Positions 12,870 to 25,769 are shown, counted from the stretch's first letter. The stretch is DNA of 64,000 nt from Arbacia lixula (GCA_963669155.1 OZ022589.1:7175337-7239336), one strand, 5' to 3'. Notes: a model not told the origin generated them from the sequence alone. Numbers and translations are program-made.

Positions 12870-15800
12870 AGTATGGGTTGTCGGAAAAAAAAATGTCAAA
12901 GTTGCAGGTAATTTATTTATCCCAAGGTTCGTTATAACCCGAAAACGAAATAAGGTTTGTTAGTCCGAAAATGAAATAATCTATGACGAAGCCGAGAAGG
13001 GGGAGGGGGGGGGGGGTGGGAGGGGATAGAATCACCGTTGCTGTTTAATTGTTTATGGGGGTGCATGGGAAGGGGCTGATCTATCATTACCAGAAGCGAT
13101 TAAATGCGCATACTCTTTCAAAGGGGTGATCATTTAGCTTATGGGGCTAGTTCATTATCATGCAATAATCGATATCATAAACTTATCTCTCATTGCCAGA
13201 CCTGTAAATTTCGCTTGGGGGGGGGGGGGGTGTATAAGTGCATTTTGAAATTGTTCTGTATAATGTTACAATCAATTCACGACAGAAAGGATCGCACAAA
13301 ATGATACCAATATTTAATTTATGTGTTTTTTATTATATGGGCTATTTCCCTTTTAAAATCAAGACAAACTTTCACAAATTCTACATATCAATACATATCA
13401 GAACTGTATATCAATTATTCTACAGTGTACGTGTACAGGTTAGCTAACAATGCTGGAGGGCACTGAAGTCAAGTGAATCCACGGCTCCCACTGATGGTCC
13501 AGTTGATAATCCGATCCAGTATTCCCAAATTATGATCGCAATGTTGATCCCAATGCTGTACGCTGAAGAGCAGCATGCAGATAGTCAAGTCCAAATAGAT
13601 GATCCAAGATGGTCAAATGTCAATCCACAGAGTGTAAGGCTTTCACAGGCAGGATCTCATAAGCACTATTAAATAGGCAGGTAATAATTATCCGCGTAGA
13701 GAAAAATCCTCGTATAAATCCACAGGTGTGTATTGAGCCAAGGTCACAACAAACTCTTAACGGCAGGTTACTATTACCACAGGTGACTGGATCAAGATGA
13801 CAAAACTCTCAACTCATGTCCAAAACAACTCATATATACACTGCAATCTGTACATTCAGGGATGTGTTAGGAAGGAGGGACAACTCAACCATAATATATT
13901 CAAACATCTGTATGGATACTAAAGCGTGCTAATGAATGTCAAAAGCATTCCACAATCACTGCAATGCTTTGAAGTCCCATGCGCGGCACCGTCATTTTGC
14001 TATCGTCAACTTGGAAAGCAGTATCTTTAATTGCCTGTTTTGTTTCTCAAAGCTGTGTTTCTTATCACATTTTTTTGTAATTTTCAAGAAAGTTAAGGGG
14101 CAACACCTCTAAAGATCCTGTATTCGTTTTTCTTCTAAATAATTGTTGAATGATGCACAAACGGAGATATAAGATAATATTCTTACTTGCATAATTAACA
14201 AATTTCTTCACTTTCCGGAGATTTCCGGAAATGTCGGATTCAATCATTATCAAAATCATATATTAAGCTGCTTATTTTCATTAACAGAGTTTGCGTGAAT
14301 TTGCGTGCAAATGAGATATTTTACTTTAAAAAACTGTTTATTTTTGTTCGCTGATATCGCTTTTCCTCACAAAAGTATTGATGCAATCCAACAGAAGTGG
14401 ACAAGCGAAATAAGACTCTACATTTCTTTTGTTCTCTCTGAGAAACCGTTGCTAGGCAATCGTGTTCGTTATTGTTAAAACAAGTGAAAAGCACATGCTG
14501 GGACCACGCAATTTTTCGGCGGTGCCACGCATGGGCTCAAAGAAAGAATGTTGTTTCATATCCTTCCATAACATATCCCTGGTACATTCTAGAAGGATCT
14601 ATCATCTGTGCATCCTGAATCTATTACTGTCTGGAATGTTCCAGATTCTACTGTTCTGGGATGTTCATTCATAAGTCGATCATCACTGGCCCAAAAGGTC
14701 ACTGAACTCCACAGGCACACTCCAGCCAGTGCCTCCTTTAATATGCTTATTAGCTTCGGCTAGGTGCAACATTCTTTTATGTAAATAACACCTGGCCCGG
14801 ATAGCCCTCCAAAATTCCAGAATCTTCCAGGCAGTACACGCGCAATGTTGATTTCACTAATGCGGAATTTCACAACCACACAGACTGCATCTCAGCTAAT
14901 GGCTACATGTAACAACTTACACACATTTATAACAATAATTAAAATATCCATTCTTGATTGAATTACCATTTACAAACCTAATAAAAATGTCGTTCTGCGC
15001 GGGGTGTGTGTTGGGGGCCGGGGGGGGGGGGGGGGGTATAATTGTTTGGACCAGAATAGGTGTGATTAAGACTTCAAACAGGGGCGTCGACTCCTCCCCC
15101 CCCCCCTTTTTTTTGGGGGGGAGGGGGGGCGGGGCAGCTAGCTCGCCATCCGCAGCCATCGTAGCCAGCTTTTTGGAATTGGGGGCCGGGGGCAGGGTAG
15201 GCAGGTAGGCCGACCTGCTTAACTTTAGTACTGATGATGATGATGATGATGATGACGATGATGACAGCAGTTAAATTACAGAGGCATTAATCGCATTATC
15301 ATCTAGTTTTAGTGATAACAATATTGATATAATCAGGGATAGTAGCATTATATCCTATTGCAACTATTTTTTTTTTCATCTATTAGTAATTAGGACATGG
15401 AAAGGATCATTATGCAACGTAGTTTTTACTTTTATGAATGTATACTTTTCGCATGAGAGCTTCTTCGTATATTTGGGGGCATAGTAGGCTACGCCTAGCT
15501 ATGTGAGAATTAAAAGGTGTTTTTTGTGTACCGTGAATTCTTCCACATGTACCCATGATCAGTTTTTTGTCAGAAATGCCTCTTTTCGCCGAAGGAATGC
15601 GATCAACATCGAGTTCCCCTCTCCTTATCCCCCTTCCTCCTCTGCTAAGCGAGATTTGAGGGCTGGTGGTCTGTACGAATTTGCCGAATTGCCCCCCCCC
15701 CCCCCCCTTAAAATGCATCTGTGATCAGTGCTCAGGGGGCCAGGCACCTCAGGTAAAACTTCCCAGTAGCCTCCAAGTGCACTCAATTAAAAAAAAAAAA

Positions 15801-16370
15801 AAAAAAAAAAAACACGCGTCCTTCTTGGCAGACACCCCCCCCCCACACACACACACACACACACACTCAAACACACATCTTCCCTAATCTATGCATATTG
15901 ATAATCCATAATATACTCAGTGTTGTTATTATTAAGACAAACTTTTTTCATTCAGGGGATACTAAATCAAGAGTTGAATTACTAAAGTGAGTGATGTGTG
16001 AAACATCAAAGGTATAATGTTGGCTACATGTTCTGTAGAAAACCTAGGGAAAAGTGCCGTTTCTGGGACAAATCCCTAAACATGTATCAATCTTCGCTGA
16101 GAGTATTATTGCATAATATCCTATGATTTTTATTATTATTACAGCACCGTTTTTGTTACTAAAATAGGTGTAATTTCATTTTCGGAAAAGAGAACCTTAT
16201 TTTCATTTTCGGACTAACGAACCTTTTTACAATTTTGGACAAACGAACCTTTTTATGTTTTCGGACTTAGGAACTGTCGGAATTACGAACCTTTTTTCTT
16301 TTTCGGACTAACGAACCTTGGGATACACGAACCTTATTTCGTTTTCGGATAAAGCAATAGTCTAATTGAT
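12870..16370. repeat. Inverted clusters of a TTCGGACTAACGAACC-type motif
   Basis: At 12900-12985 the motif appears in minus orientation (AAGGTTCGT..., TTAGTCCGAAAATGAAAT). At 16170-16350 several copies appear in plus orientation (TTTTCGGACTAACGAACCTT). The clusters face each other over 3.2 kb and could be the subterminal repeats of one element, though clean ends and a target duplication were not found. Confidence 0.5.
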
Positions 16371-16526
16371 ATGACTATATGCCTATATACCTTTTTAATT
16401 CGTCATGTAGCTATTAAAAACACTCGAAAAATTAGTAAGGAAATTGTTGGTCTTTAAAAAGTAAACATAAACCAATTGTCCAACTTTACAAACGAATACA
16501 TTTCTGCGAAAGTGTTACAAAACGCT

Positions 16527-17180
16527 TTAAAGGGCCCCTGTCATCAAAATATATGTTGACTTCTGTTGATGCAACATGATATGTACATAAGAAAATCACT
16601 AACTGTTCAATGGAAATATGAGTCCTATATCTTAAAATAATTTTTCTATATTTTTTTTCTCAGCACTGATAAGCCCCGCCTCCACTTTATTCATATCCTC
16701 CAACTCAAGATTCCCCCTGTGACATCATCAAAGGTAGAAATTAGCAGGATAATAAGCAGAGTTTATGCACAAACTAAACATTGCAATGATTACCTCCACG
16801 GCTGCCCACAAGATCATCACACGTCTTCACACAATACCATGCAACAACATTTCATGTGGGAATAATCGTTTCCTTACGTCAGAAATGTGCCAGCTATGTG
16901 ATGCTATTAAGCACTTGCAGGTAGTCATTGCAATGTTTAGTTTGTGCACAAATTATGTCTATTATCCTGCTAATTTCTACCTTTGATGATGTCACAGGGG
17001 GAATCTTGAGTTGGAGGATATTTTGGAGGCGGGGCTTATCAGTGCTGAGAAAAAATATAGAAAAATTATTTTAAAAATATAGGACACATATTTCCATTGA
17101 ACAGTAAGTGATTTTGTTATATGCATATTAAGTTGCATCAACAGAGGTCAACATATATTTTGATGACAGGGGCCCTTTAA
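16527..17180. mobile_element. Foldback MITE with TTAAAGGGCCCCTGTCATC ends
   Basis: Two arms of about 265 bases mirror each other (TTAAAGGGCCCCTGTCATC ... and ... GATGACAGGGGCCCTTTAA), including shared inner blocks such as AAGCCCCGCCTCC and TGTGACATCATCAAAGGTAG. The spacer of about 110 bases has no gene. Confidence 0.8.
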
Positions 17181-17925
17181 TAGGCAGTAATTTAAATTGC
17201 TTTGAAATTATTATTCTAACACATTTTAAAACATAATGAGCGATGAACCAATGCATATCCTTGGATGAACAAACAAGATGTGTTTCTAATTACAAATTTG
17301 TTACGATAGACAACCTTAATGGTCAATCATTTTGTTTTACGTTATTTTTTTAACGTACGTTAATTTATATATTTCTTGTCCAACGCGTCTACATGCAAGC
17401 TTTTTATTGTTTTGATTGTGCAAATAATCGACATGATTTGCATAAGTAGTGTCATGTAAAGTGATCTTTTACTTCTATGTCATAAATTTTGTGGCGGCCG
17501 GATCAAGGATTTTGCAAAAGAAAGGGCCTAATCAGTAATCTTCCAACTTTCCGAATACCGTACATAATCGGGAGGGACTGAACACGCGCCTGAAATAAAT
17601 CAGCAACAACAACAACAACCCTGCATGTACCATCCAAATGCACCATCCCTGAAAATCGAACCCTACGCATACGCAACGCAATGCGCTATGCGCTATGCAT
17701 GGCTTCACTTGTCATCATCGCAGCTGCCGTCGCGTCGAGCAAGTCTCTGAGCACCCTATTCGTTTACAATAACAAAAAAAAAACATGGATTAGAATGTTC
17801 TTCAAATGAACCACGGTTGAATTCAGGTATGTATCCTCCCTAAACATGTGTAATACTAGTTTGAGCCGAGGTAAAGTTTGTTGAAAACAACAAATATAAT
17901 CTCGACTCCGTTGCGACAAAGCTCT
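17181..17925. other. Intergenic DNA; edge of the inverted duplication
   Basis: AT-rich, with no gene recognised. The part 17759-17862 (ACCACGGTTGAATTC, GGTATGTATCCTC, TACTAGT) matches 41805-41885 in inverted orientation and marks the outer edge of the duplicated segment. Confidence 0.55.
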
Positions 17926-18135
17926 GCGTTACACAGGCCGCTCACTTCACGGGACGTTCGCCCTCCCGGGCTGGCCGGGAGGCGTGCGCGGGCTGGTCGC
18001 ATGCAGCTACAAGCGCTGACCCCTATATTTACGAGGAACCCCACGCCAAAGCCAAGGCGTGGGGCACGGTTCCTCAATCTCGTAGTCGTACTGTGGCCTA
18101 GGACGATGCACTGCACTGGGGCTGAGCTGGGCATT
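17926..18135. promoter_or_regulatory. GC-rich, CpG-rich patch with hairpins; possible promoter
   Basis: About 200 bases stand out as GC- and CpG-rich in AT-rich surroundings. It contains the hairpin CCTCCCGG/CCGGGAGG (about 17961-17982) and a longer one at 18034-18077 (GAGGAACC, CCACGCC / GGCGTGG, GGTTCCTC). It lies between the divergent DUF6589 and ferroportin genes. A promoter role is only inferred from composition and position. Confidence 0.3.
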
Positions 18136-18139
18136 CAAT

Positions 18140-19110
18140 ACTAACTGAATTTGAGGTCTAATTCTTGGCAACCTCCGTCCTCATCAAATCACTTGATGTG
18201 CTTAGCCCTCAGTTTTATAACTCTAGAGTCGAATGTCATGCGCAGGATGTCAATTTTTTCAGGTTTCATATTATTATTAATATAATACAATCTCTACAAA
18301 TAACATCGACATAAATATAATGAAGCCTCAAACTTACTGCGATCAGCCCGCTCACGCAGCTGCGCGGGAGCAGTCCCGGGGCTAGACAGAAAAATCAGTC
18401 TCTGTAGGACGTTGGATCCGCTGAGATTGCATCTGGCTCCTCTGAACGCCTATGTCATTTCGATTAAAGAATGCCCCGAATGAGACGGTTATTCCTGTCT
18501 ATCCTGGGGGTAGCCTCAAACATGCCATTTTTGCAAATGTACGTACAAGATATTATTCTGTACTTATGACATGAGATAATATTCAGAAATTCACTCCCAA
18601 TAATACAAATAGAAACTGATTAAGCAGAATTATAGCGATCGCTAAAGTTTGAGGAGGTTTTGGACAAGTCATCAAAAACCTTGCGGTTCCTGTAGCTTAG
18701 AGCCCAGAGACAGTATAAAAAGCAGATATCATATTTTCTTGAACTGCAGTGATACATTGAGGAAAGCTAAGTGGCGCATCTCCCCGAAAGATGCACTGAG
18801 CAGTACAATACAGTTTATGAATTTAGGCAATGGTCACTACAAATTTATGTGTGTCAAGTGTAACAAGGATAGTTTTTCACTTTTCCAGAAAAGGTTCATC
18901 AAGCTATGAGTGATAGTTGACACACAATGTTGTTCTAAAAGATGCACTGCTGGTTTCTTTTGAGTTTCATGACTTTCTCAAATGAGCTACCATAAAAGTA
19001 TGGTACCTTTAATAGTTGTGTGTAAAGATATACTATTAAAATCACGTAGCGATAAACATTCAAATTCATAGTGAGTGGTAGAGTCTATAGACTAGTGACG
19101 GTGTGCATCC
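18140..19110. other. Intergenic stretch upstream of the ferroportin gene
   Basis: No gene was recognised. At 18339-18390 there is a short GC-rich sequence that recurs as an insertion at 43079-43122. At 18640-18910 a stretch (GAGGAGGTTTTGG ... TAGTTTTTCACTTTTCC) weakly resembles 39425-39620, so both may be relics of one unknown repeat. Confidence 0.4.
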
Positions 19111-19111
19111 C

Positions 19112-19721
19112 AATACGTACCTTTACGGTTCTTGTATCGCAAGGCATTATGGGATGGAATTCTAGTACGCAAGCGTTCAGTGATCGCTGCGGTGATTGAT
19201 TACAATGTCATTTTTATGTTACAGATTTTGTTACTTTGATCGGTTCCGACGTGATTATTTTCAGTAAATCTGAATTGTATTTTTTCGATGAGAACTTTTG
19301 ATTCGTATTATTGTATCTGAATAATGATTTATAAAGAGTTTGTCGAGAAAATAATGAGCAAAGAGAAAGACATTCGAGACGTCGTCGAGACTCAGGTGGT
19401 AGTCCCATATGTGCAAAGATGTGTGTGTTGTGATGTGATGTGTGAAATGAAATAAAATTAAATTAAATAAATAAAAAGTACAATAATACAAATGAAAATT
19501 CTTATTGTTAAAATATGATTCAGATTTACTGAAAGTTTTCACGTCGGAACCGATCCACATAACAAATCTGTAACATGAAAATAATAATATTGAACTTCGC
19601 GCTCGCCGCGGCTAGCGTCATGAGCGTGTAAACAATATGACCGCAGCGATCGCTGAACGCTTGCGTACTAGAATTCCGTCCCGCCATGCATTGCGATGCA
19701 AGAACCGTAAAGGCACGTATT
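19112..19721. mobile_element. Foldback element just upstream of the ferroportin start
   Basis: AATACGTACCTTTACGGTTC opens the left arm and its near complement closes the right arm. Inner matching blocks include GCGATCACTGAACGC-type sequence, GATCGGTTCCGACGTG and TTCAGTAAATCTGAAT. The arms are about 220-240 bases. The right end lies 168 bases before the ferroportin ATG. Confidence 0.75.
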
Positions 19722-19889
19722 CTACAATTAGCTATTTTATGTTGTGATGACATTGTATTTGATATTTTCTTTCTTCCACGACTCGGTTGTGAGATCAGTG
19801 CCATACCAGTGAGTTTCCTGGGCGGACAGAAGCTTGATCAGTTAAACTTAGTCTGGCCAAGGCCAGGGCTAGCTAGCCCTCCTCACACC

Positions 19890-22800
19890 ATGTCTAGCAA
19901 GGGCTATGCCAGATTCACGGACAGTGAGAGTGACGAAGATGACGCCGACATTGGGGTTCGTACCAATGAGAGCTCCATTCCTCCATCTGGAGAGGTCCCA
20001 GTTAACTACGATACACCACCAGCAGAACAGAAGGACATTCAGCTGGAATCTGGAGCGGGAGAGGAGCTTGATCTTGATCTTGCCGTCAGATCTGGAGAAC
20101 AGATAGACGAAGGGGCAGATGGTGGTGGTGGGGAGCAGAGGTCGCGAGATGGAGATGAAGGGAACATAGATAATGAAGGAATAACAGAAGACACTCAGAT
20201 TGTAGGTCAGTTTCATGTTTAAAAAAAATCTTATCATTTTGCAGTTGCATTATAACAAGTTGAGCCACTGAGGCAAATTTCAAAAGATAATATTCATTAT
20301 GCATGCAAATTTTATTCACGTCATTCAAACAATATGTTACTAACGGTAATCCCAACCCTTGTCCGAGGTTTGTCCCAGGAACAACAATTAATGGATTCAG
20401 AATGTATTCTAGCCAATGGAAACAACATCACTAGATGAATGTTATAATGCGTTTGCTGTAAAGCAGTTAGGGAGGAGGTTGTGAATACATTATGAAAACG
20501 GCTTGTTATAGTATGGTTTTCATTATTAATAATTTGTGTCATGCATTACTGTTCAGTTTTATATTGCACAAATGTGCTTTTCTTGTAGTTCATACAATGT
20601 CTTCAAAAATATATAGTTGTCTTCAAAAGGGATACACTACCAGGAATATGCCAATTCATGCCAATTATCATGCAAAAATCCTGAAACTTGGTGTTACATG
20701 TAGTTCTGTAGGTAATTTTTTCAAGAATTTGTTTGTCTTCAAAAGGGAAGCACTGCATTAAATGCAATGTTCAGTACTTACGGGCCATGGTGCCCGTTTT
20801 CAAGCAAGAGTCAGAACAATTTAGTTTCTGTGGTTCTTCCAATGTTTTAAAAGTTACTAGGGATTAACCTTAAAATTAACTGAATTTCTTTTGTTTTAAC
20901 TGGCAAATCAGATACTATAGATTAGTGTAAAGAAGGTGGCTTGATAGTGATTTTATTTTATCTAGGCAAATGATCTTGTTACTGATGGTTAGATTTTCAG
21001 GCGTTTTGCCATATATCACACACATGGCCTATGGGTAGCTGGGGCCATATTCATGAAAGCTTACAAGCTTAATTGGTTACTACAATGCATGCATTTTGAT
21101 GCATTTTAGTAACTAACTATATGTAGGCTTAGTAAGGATTCATGAAGATGGCCCCTGGCAGGGTGGTCACCAGAAAATCTTTTACGCATGGCTCAAAAAA
21201 GCAGAATGTCACTTTTTGTCAGATATCTGTGCTGGACGCGTGGTACACAACTATGGAACGCGTGGCTCAAAGAAAACAAAAACAATAAGAATAATAAGAC
21301 TGATACTGATTTTACGCATGGTGCAGTAAATTTACGCGTGGCTCACAATCACTTTCTGGACCCGACGCGTGGTGTTTGCACCGCATGTTTTCTACACTGG
21401 GGACCACCCTGGCCCCTGGTGTTTAAAACTGAAAAATTCCTCTGTCATAATTCTGTGTGCAGACTGACTGTAAATGACATGTTTGGGCTTGTTTGTTCCA
21501 CTCTGTCTACATAATTATAGGCTCTTCTCAAGGGTGCTGGGCTTCTTTTAATGATCTCATTCGGAGTAACGCTGTTCTGCTGTACATAAGCCAGGCTCTT
21601 TCTGCGTGGGTAAGTAAAACTACTAGGGTTAAATGGCTTTCACAGCAGAGAAAAAAAATTACATGTGGGCTTAGGCGATTTCGTCCCTAAAATGCTTAGA
21701 AGAGCCCTGGAAAATGTCAAAAGAGCCCCCAAAATTCCCATAGACACAATTTAAAATTGTAGACAAATGGGCAATGTGGTCAAAAAGTAGCCCCCCAAAA
21801 TGTTGAACTAAGTTTTCCCTGCTTCACAGCATTGGTTGGTTTCTTGCATGGTAAAAAACTTCCTGGCACAGCCATACAGGAAAGTCTATGCTATTTTATA
21901 CATAGATGTCCATCATGTTGATCAAAAAAATTTGCTCATGATGGTCATGACACATGAAATCAACACTGTCCAACCAACTCATTGATATCTGTTTTATTCA
22001 AAACAAACTACATATTTGGTTATAAAGCACAATACTTCATGAAGTGAAAAAAGGGGGAAAGCATCATCCATTACTATCAATGACACTGTGATGGCAGTTG
22101 CTAGAGGATTGACAGGTGTCATTGTTGTGTTCTGACTTAATTATCTGATACACACAAATGTTTAGGTCCAAATTTGTCCAAATATGAAAATCTCATTAAA
22201 TATTCCATGAATTATTACATGAATGATAATTGATGAAATATAATTAAACCTATTTCAAAATAAAAAAATTGACATCCTTTGACTCGATGATGTGTCAATT
22301 TGAGCTTAATACAAGTTCTAACTTATGTGTTATTTTTTATTCAAAGTTTTTTTAAAACATAAAGTACAATCATATAGCTTCCCATAATGATCCCATGGAC
22401 AAGCCACACATCAAACACAGCCGTTTTAGAGAGGGCAGGCAGACAATGTATTTTACTAAAAACAATTAGGAAACAGCAGCTGGACTTTTTAGGCCACTGT
22501 GTGAGAAAGGGAAGTTTGGAGTGTTTGTTTCTAACTGGAAAGATAGCAGGAAAGAGAGATCGAGGGCGCCAAAGAGTAACGTTCCCCGCAGAGCATTGCA
22601 ACATGGACTAGGTTGAAGAAGATTGAGCTTCTTAGACTGCCAATGTAAAGGAAAGCCTGGCATTTCATGGTGGCCAACGTCACAAGATATGGCACTTGAG
22701 AGAGAGAGAGAGAGGGACATATAGCTTTCTAGAAAATCACATGGCAGCTATCTCGTTTGCCACTGAATATGAATGTTAAGTTTCTGCTCATATGCCAGGG

Positions 22801-23333
22801 TGATCGCATGTGGAGTTTTGCCGTGTCTCTGTACCTGGTGGAGATCGAGGACCAGTCCCTGCGGCTCACAGCAGTGTATGGACTCTGTATCTCTGCTTCC
22901 TCCCTCGTCTTCGGTGCTGCAATCGGCAGATGGGTGGATAAGACACCCAGACTCAGAGGTACCAATCCAAGCTTTATTTTGTCAAGGTATCATGCCCCAT
23001 ATGCAAAAGTCAGGAAGTTACCCCCTTCCCCCCCCCCCCCCGATTCCGAGCATAACATGATAATCACCCGTGCAGAATTGGCCCAAGAGGCCCCCCCCCC
23101 TCCCCTATTTTTTGGGGGGAATGCATAATGTTCTTGATATTGATTATTGTGCTTATCATTGTCCTTTTGATATTGTCCTTACCCCCCCCCCCCCCCCCCC
23201 CCCCACACACACACACATCCCCAAATCCTGGACACATCACTTTATTGTCAATAAGATGTTACAAACAGTAGACCTCACACTTTGCGTTGACCCCACCCCA
23301 AATACGAGATGATTATCATTATGACTGTAATGT

Positions 23334-23394
<61 letters not shown>

Positions 23395-24512
23395 GGAAAA
23401 AAAATGAGATCAATATCATTTTCACTTGTTTTTTCATTTATGAGATGGTTATCATTACCAGTATGACTGCAATGTACTCCCCAACGGAAATATGAGATGA
23501 TTACCATTATGACGGTAATGTGCCGTCCTCCCCTTCCCAGATATGGGATGATTATCATAATGACTATAATGTCACCTCCCCCGTACAGCTGCTCGCCTGT
23601 CGCTGGTCATCCAGAACAGCTGTGTGCTGGTCAACGCTGGCCTGTTGGTCACCGTGTTGCTGCTGAAAGACACCATCCTGGCCTACTGGGGCGGGGCGCT
23701 GTACCTCATCTGTCAGCTGAGCGTCATCCTCCTAGGAACCCTTGCTTCCCTCGCCAGCCTGGCAGAGCAGATCTGCATCCAGAAGGACTGGGTCGTCGTG
23801 GTAGCCGGCAACGACAAGGAGGTGCTTGCAAGTGGGTTTCCTTTTTCAATAAAAATATCCTACCATACAAACAAAATAGGAGCATTAGGGTATATTGTGC
23901 ATCTTCTAAATAGGGTCACATGCCAAGGCCATATTTTGAAATTTCACTTCTTACATGAACTCTAGAAATATTTTTACCAAACTTCACCATTCAGTGATTA
24001 GATTTTCGGTAAGGTAGGGAAAAGGTTAAAGGTCATAAGTCAAGATGAAATCCTAAAAGTTCACTCTTTGTCTCGCCTGAATGAAGTTTGCCCGAGACCT
24101 AGTAATTACTCTTCCTGTTAGTCTGTTACAAAAATGTTAATGTTTTGGTTGAAGTTGCTCTCATTTCTTCATTTCTGCATCATTTGTTATCATACTTGGC
24201 ATAAATGAGCCGTGGGTAATGAGGATGATGAGGTCAAAGCTCATCTAGGGGTCAAATGATATGAGGCCACATGTGTCATGTTTCTTAAAGTTTTGGTTGA
24301 ACTTCTCTCATTTCTTTATCCCATTCATGCATAGCATTTATTTCCATAATCAATTTTAGTGAAAGAGCCAGCAATGACCCCTGGCTTACCTGGCATAGTT
24401 TATGCCTTATGCACAGCACAGAGCTACAGCTAGCCATATACAAAACACATGCCTAGCTCGTGGTCACACATGCCTACACACAGAATGGGTCTAGGGATTG
24501 GCTGAGAACACA

Positions 24513-24562
<50 letters not shown>

Positions 24563-25730
24563 TATGCAGAGAGCTTCTGCATAAATTGTGTTCATACTTG
24601 GGACAAATGAGCCTTGGGTAATACCACCTGTGTGGTGATGAGGATGATGAGGTCAAAGGTCATCTAGGGGTCAAAAGATTAAATGATATGAGGCCATTTT
24701 GAAATCAGGTGTGACTCGTGCGCTAACCACCTTGTTACATGATAAAACCTGGTATGACATCCTTGTTTTGCTGTAATTTGCTCAATCAAATAATGGGTGT
24801 TTTGCCCATCTGTAGATCTAAATGCTATGATGCGCTGCATTGACATGGTAAGCAGCTTAGTGGTCTAGTTCTCATTGGTGGTATCATCATATGCTTTATC
24901 TAGTATTCCATCCTTCTCCTTGCTAATCTGCAGGTCTAAACGCTACCATGCGCCGCATTGACATGGTAAGCAGCTTAGTGGTCTAGTTCTCATTGGTGGT
25001 ATCATCATATGCTTTATCTAGTATTCCATCCTTCTCCTTGCTAATCTGCAGGTCTAAACGCTACCATGCGCCGCATTGACCTGGTCAGCAACATCCTGGC
25101 ACCGATTGTTGTCGGTGCCATCATGACGGCGTCCATGCTGATTGGTGGGATCTTCATCGCGGCCTGGAATGCTGGGTCCATGGTGATCGAGTACTGGAAT
25201 CTGTGGAGAGTGTATAAAAATGTGCCTGCCTTGGCTCGTAAGGGAGGCGTAGAGTTCCCAGGTGAGAAGGTAGTCTGCTTTCAAACTCATGCACATTTTG
25301 TCTCCATATCTTACAGAGTTCTGAAGGTGTGTCATCATAAAATCAGCTTACCGGTCCGATATTGTCCAGCGGGCCAGTGGCGGGCACTCCCAATTAGAGT
25401 CCCTTCTGTGATCACCGCTCCTTGCTCTACCCGCATAGTTTAGAATCAGTTGTCTTGACAATTGCGCTCAAATGACATCGTCACACTTTGGTACTCTCTA
25501 CAAGGACAATCTAGGAGCAATTCAACCACGGTTGGAGAAAATTACACCTTCATTGAGTAAAAAACACAGAGGAACACAATTTTGAATAGACAGACACACA
25601 CAAATGCACACACACACACACACATAATACAAACACACACATACATACACACACACACACACACACATACACACACACACACACACACATACACACACAC
25701 ACACACACACACAAACATACACACAGAATA

Positions 25731-25769
<39 letters not shown>

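Larger units (their letters stand above)
12635..17758. other. 5.1-kb block absent from the inverted duplicate
   Basis: Homology between the two copies of the duplication stops at about 12634 and resumes at about 17759 (TTCGTTTACAATA), while in the 41.8-kb copy the matching sequences are less than about 100 bases apart. The block holds poly-G and poly-C tracts, the inverted TTCGGACTAACGAACC repeats, a GATGAT microsatellite (15233-15265) and a complete foldback element. No gene was recognised in it. Confidence 0.6.

Noticed and set aside
14917-15208. Glycine- or proline-rich open frames around 15.0-15.2 kb
   Set aside because: They come from poly-G/poly-C tracts and show no domain.
18649-18909. 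Open frame of 86 codons as a small gene
   Set aside because: No recognisable motif, and a degenerate relative at 39425-39620 suggests a repeat relic.
19780-19830. CAGTGC and CAGTGA loops upstream of the ferroportin ATG, possible iron-responsive element
   Set aside because: An IRE needs a five-pair stem directly under the CAGTGN loop and a bulged C below. Around CAGTGA only three of five positions pair, and around CAGTGC the closing pair fails. Folding of the mapped 5' UTR would settle it.
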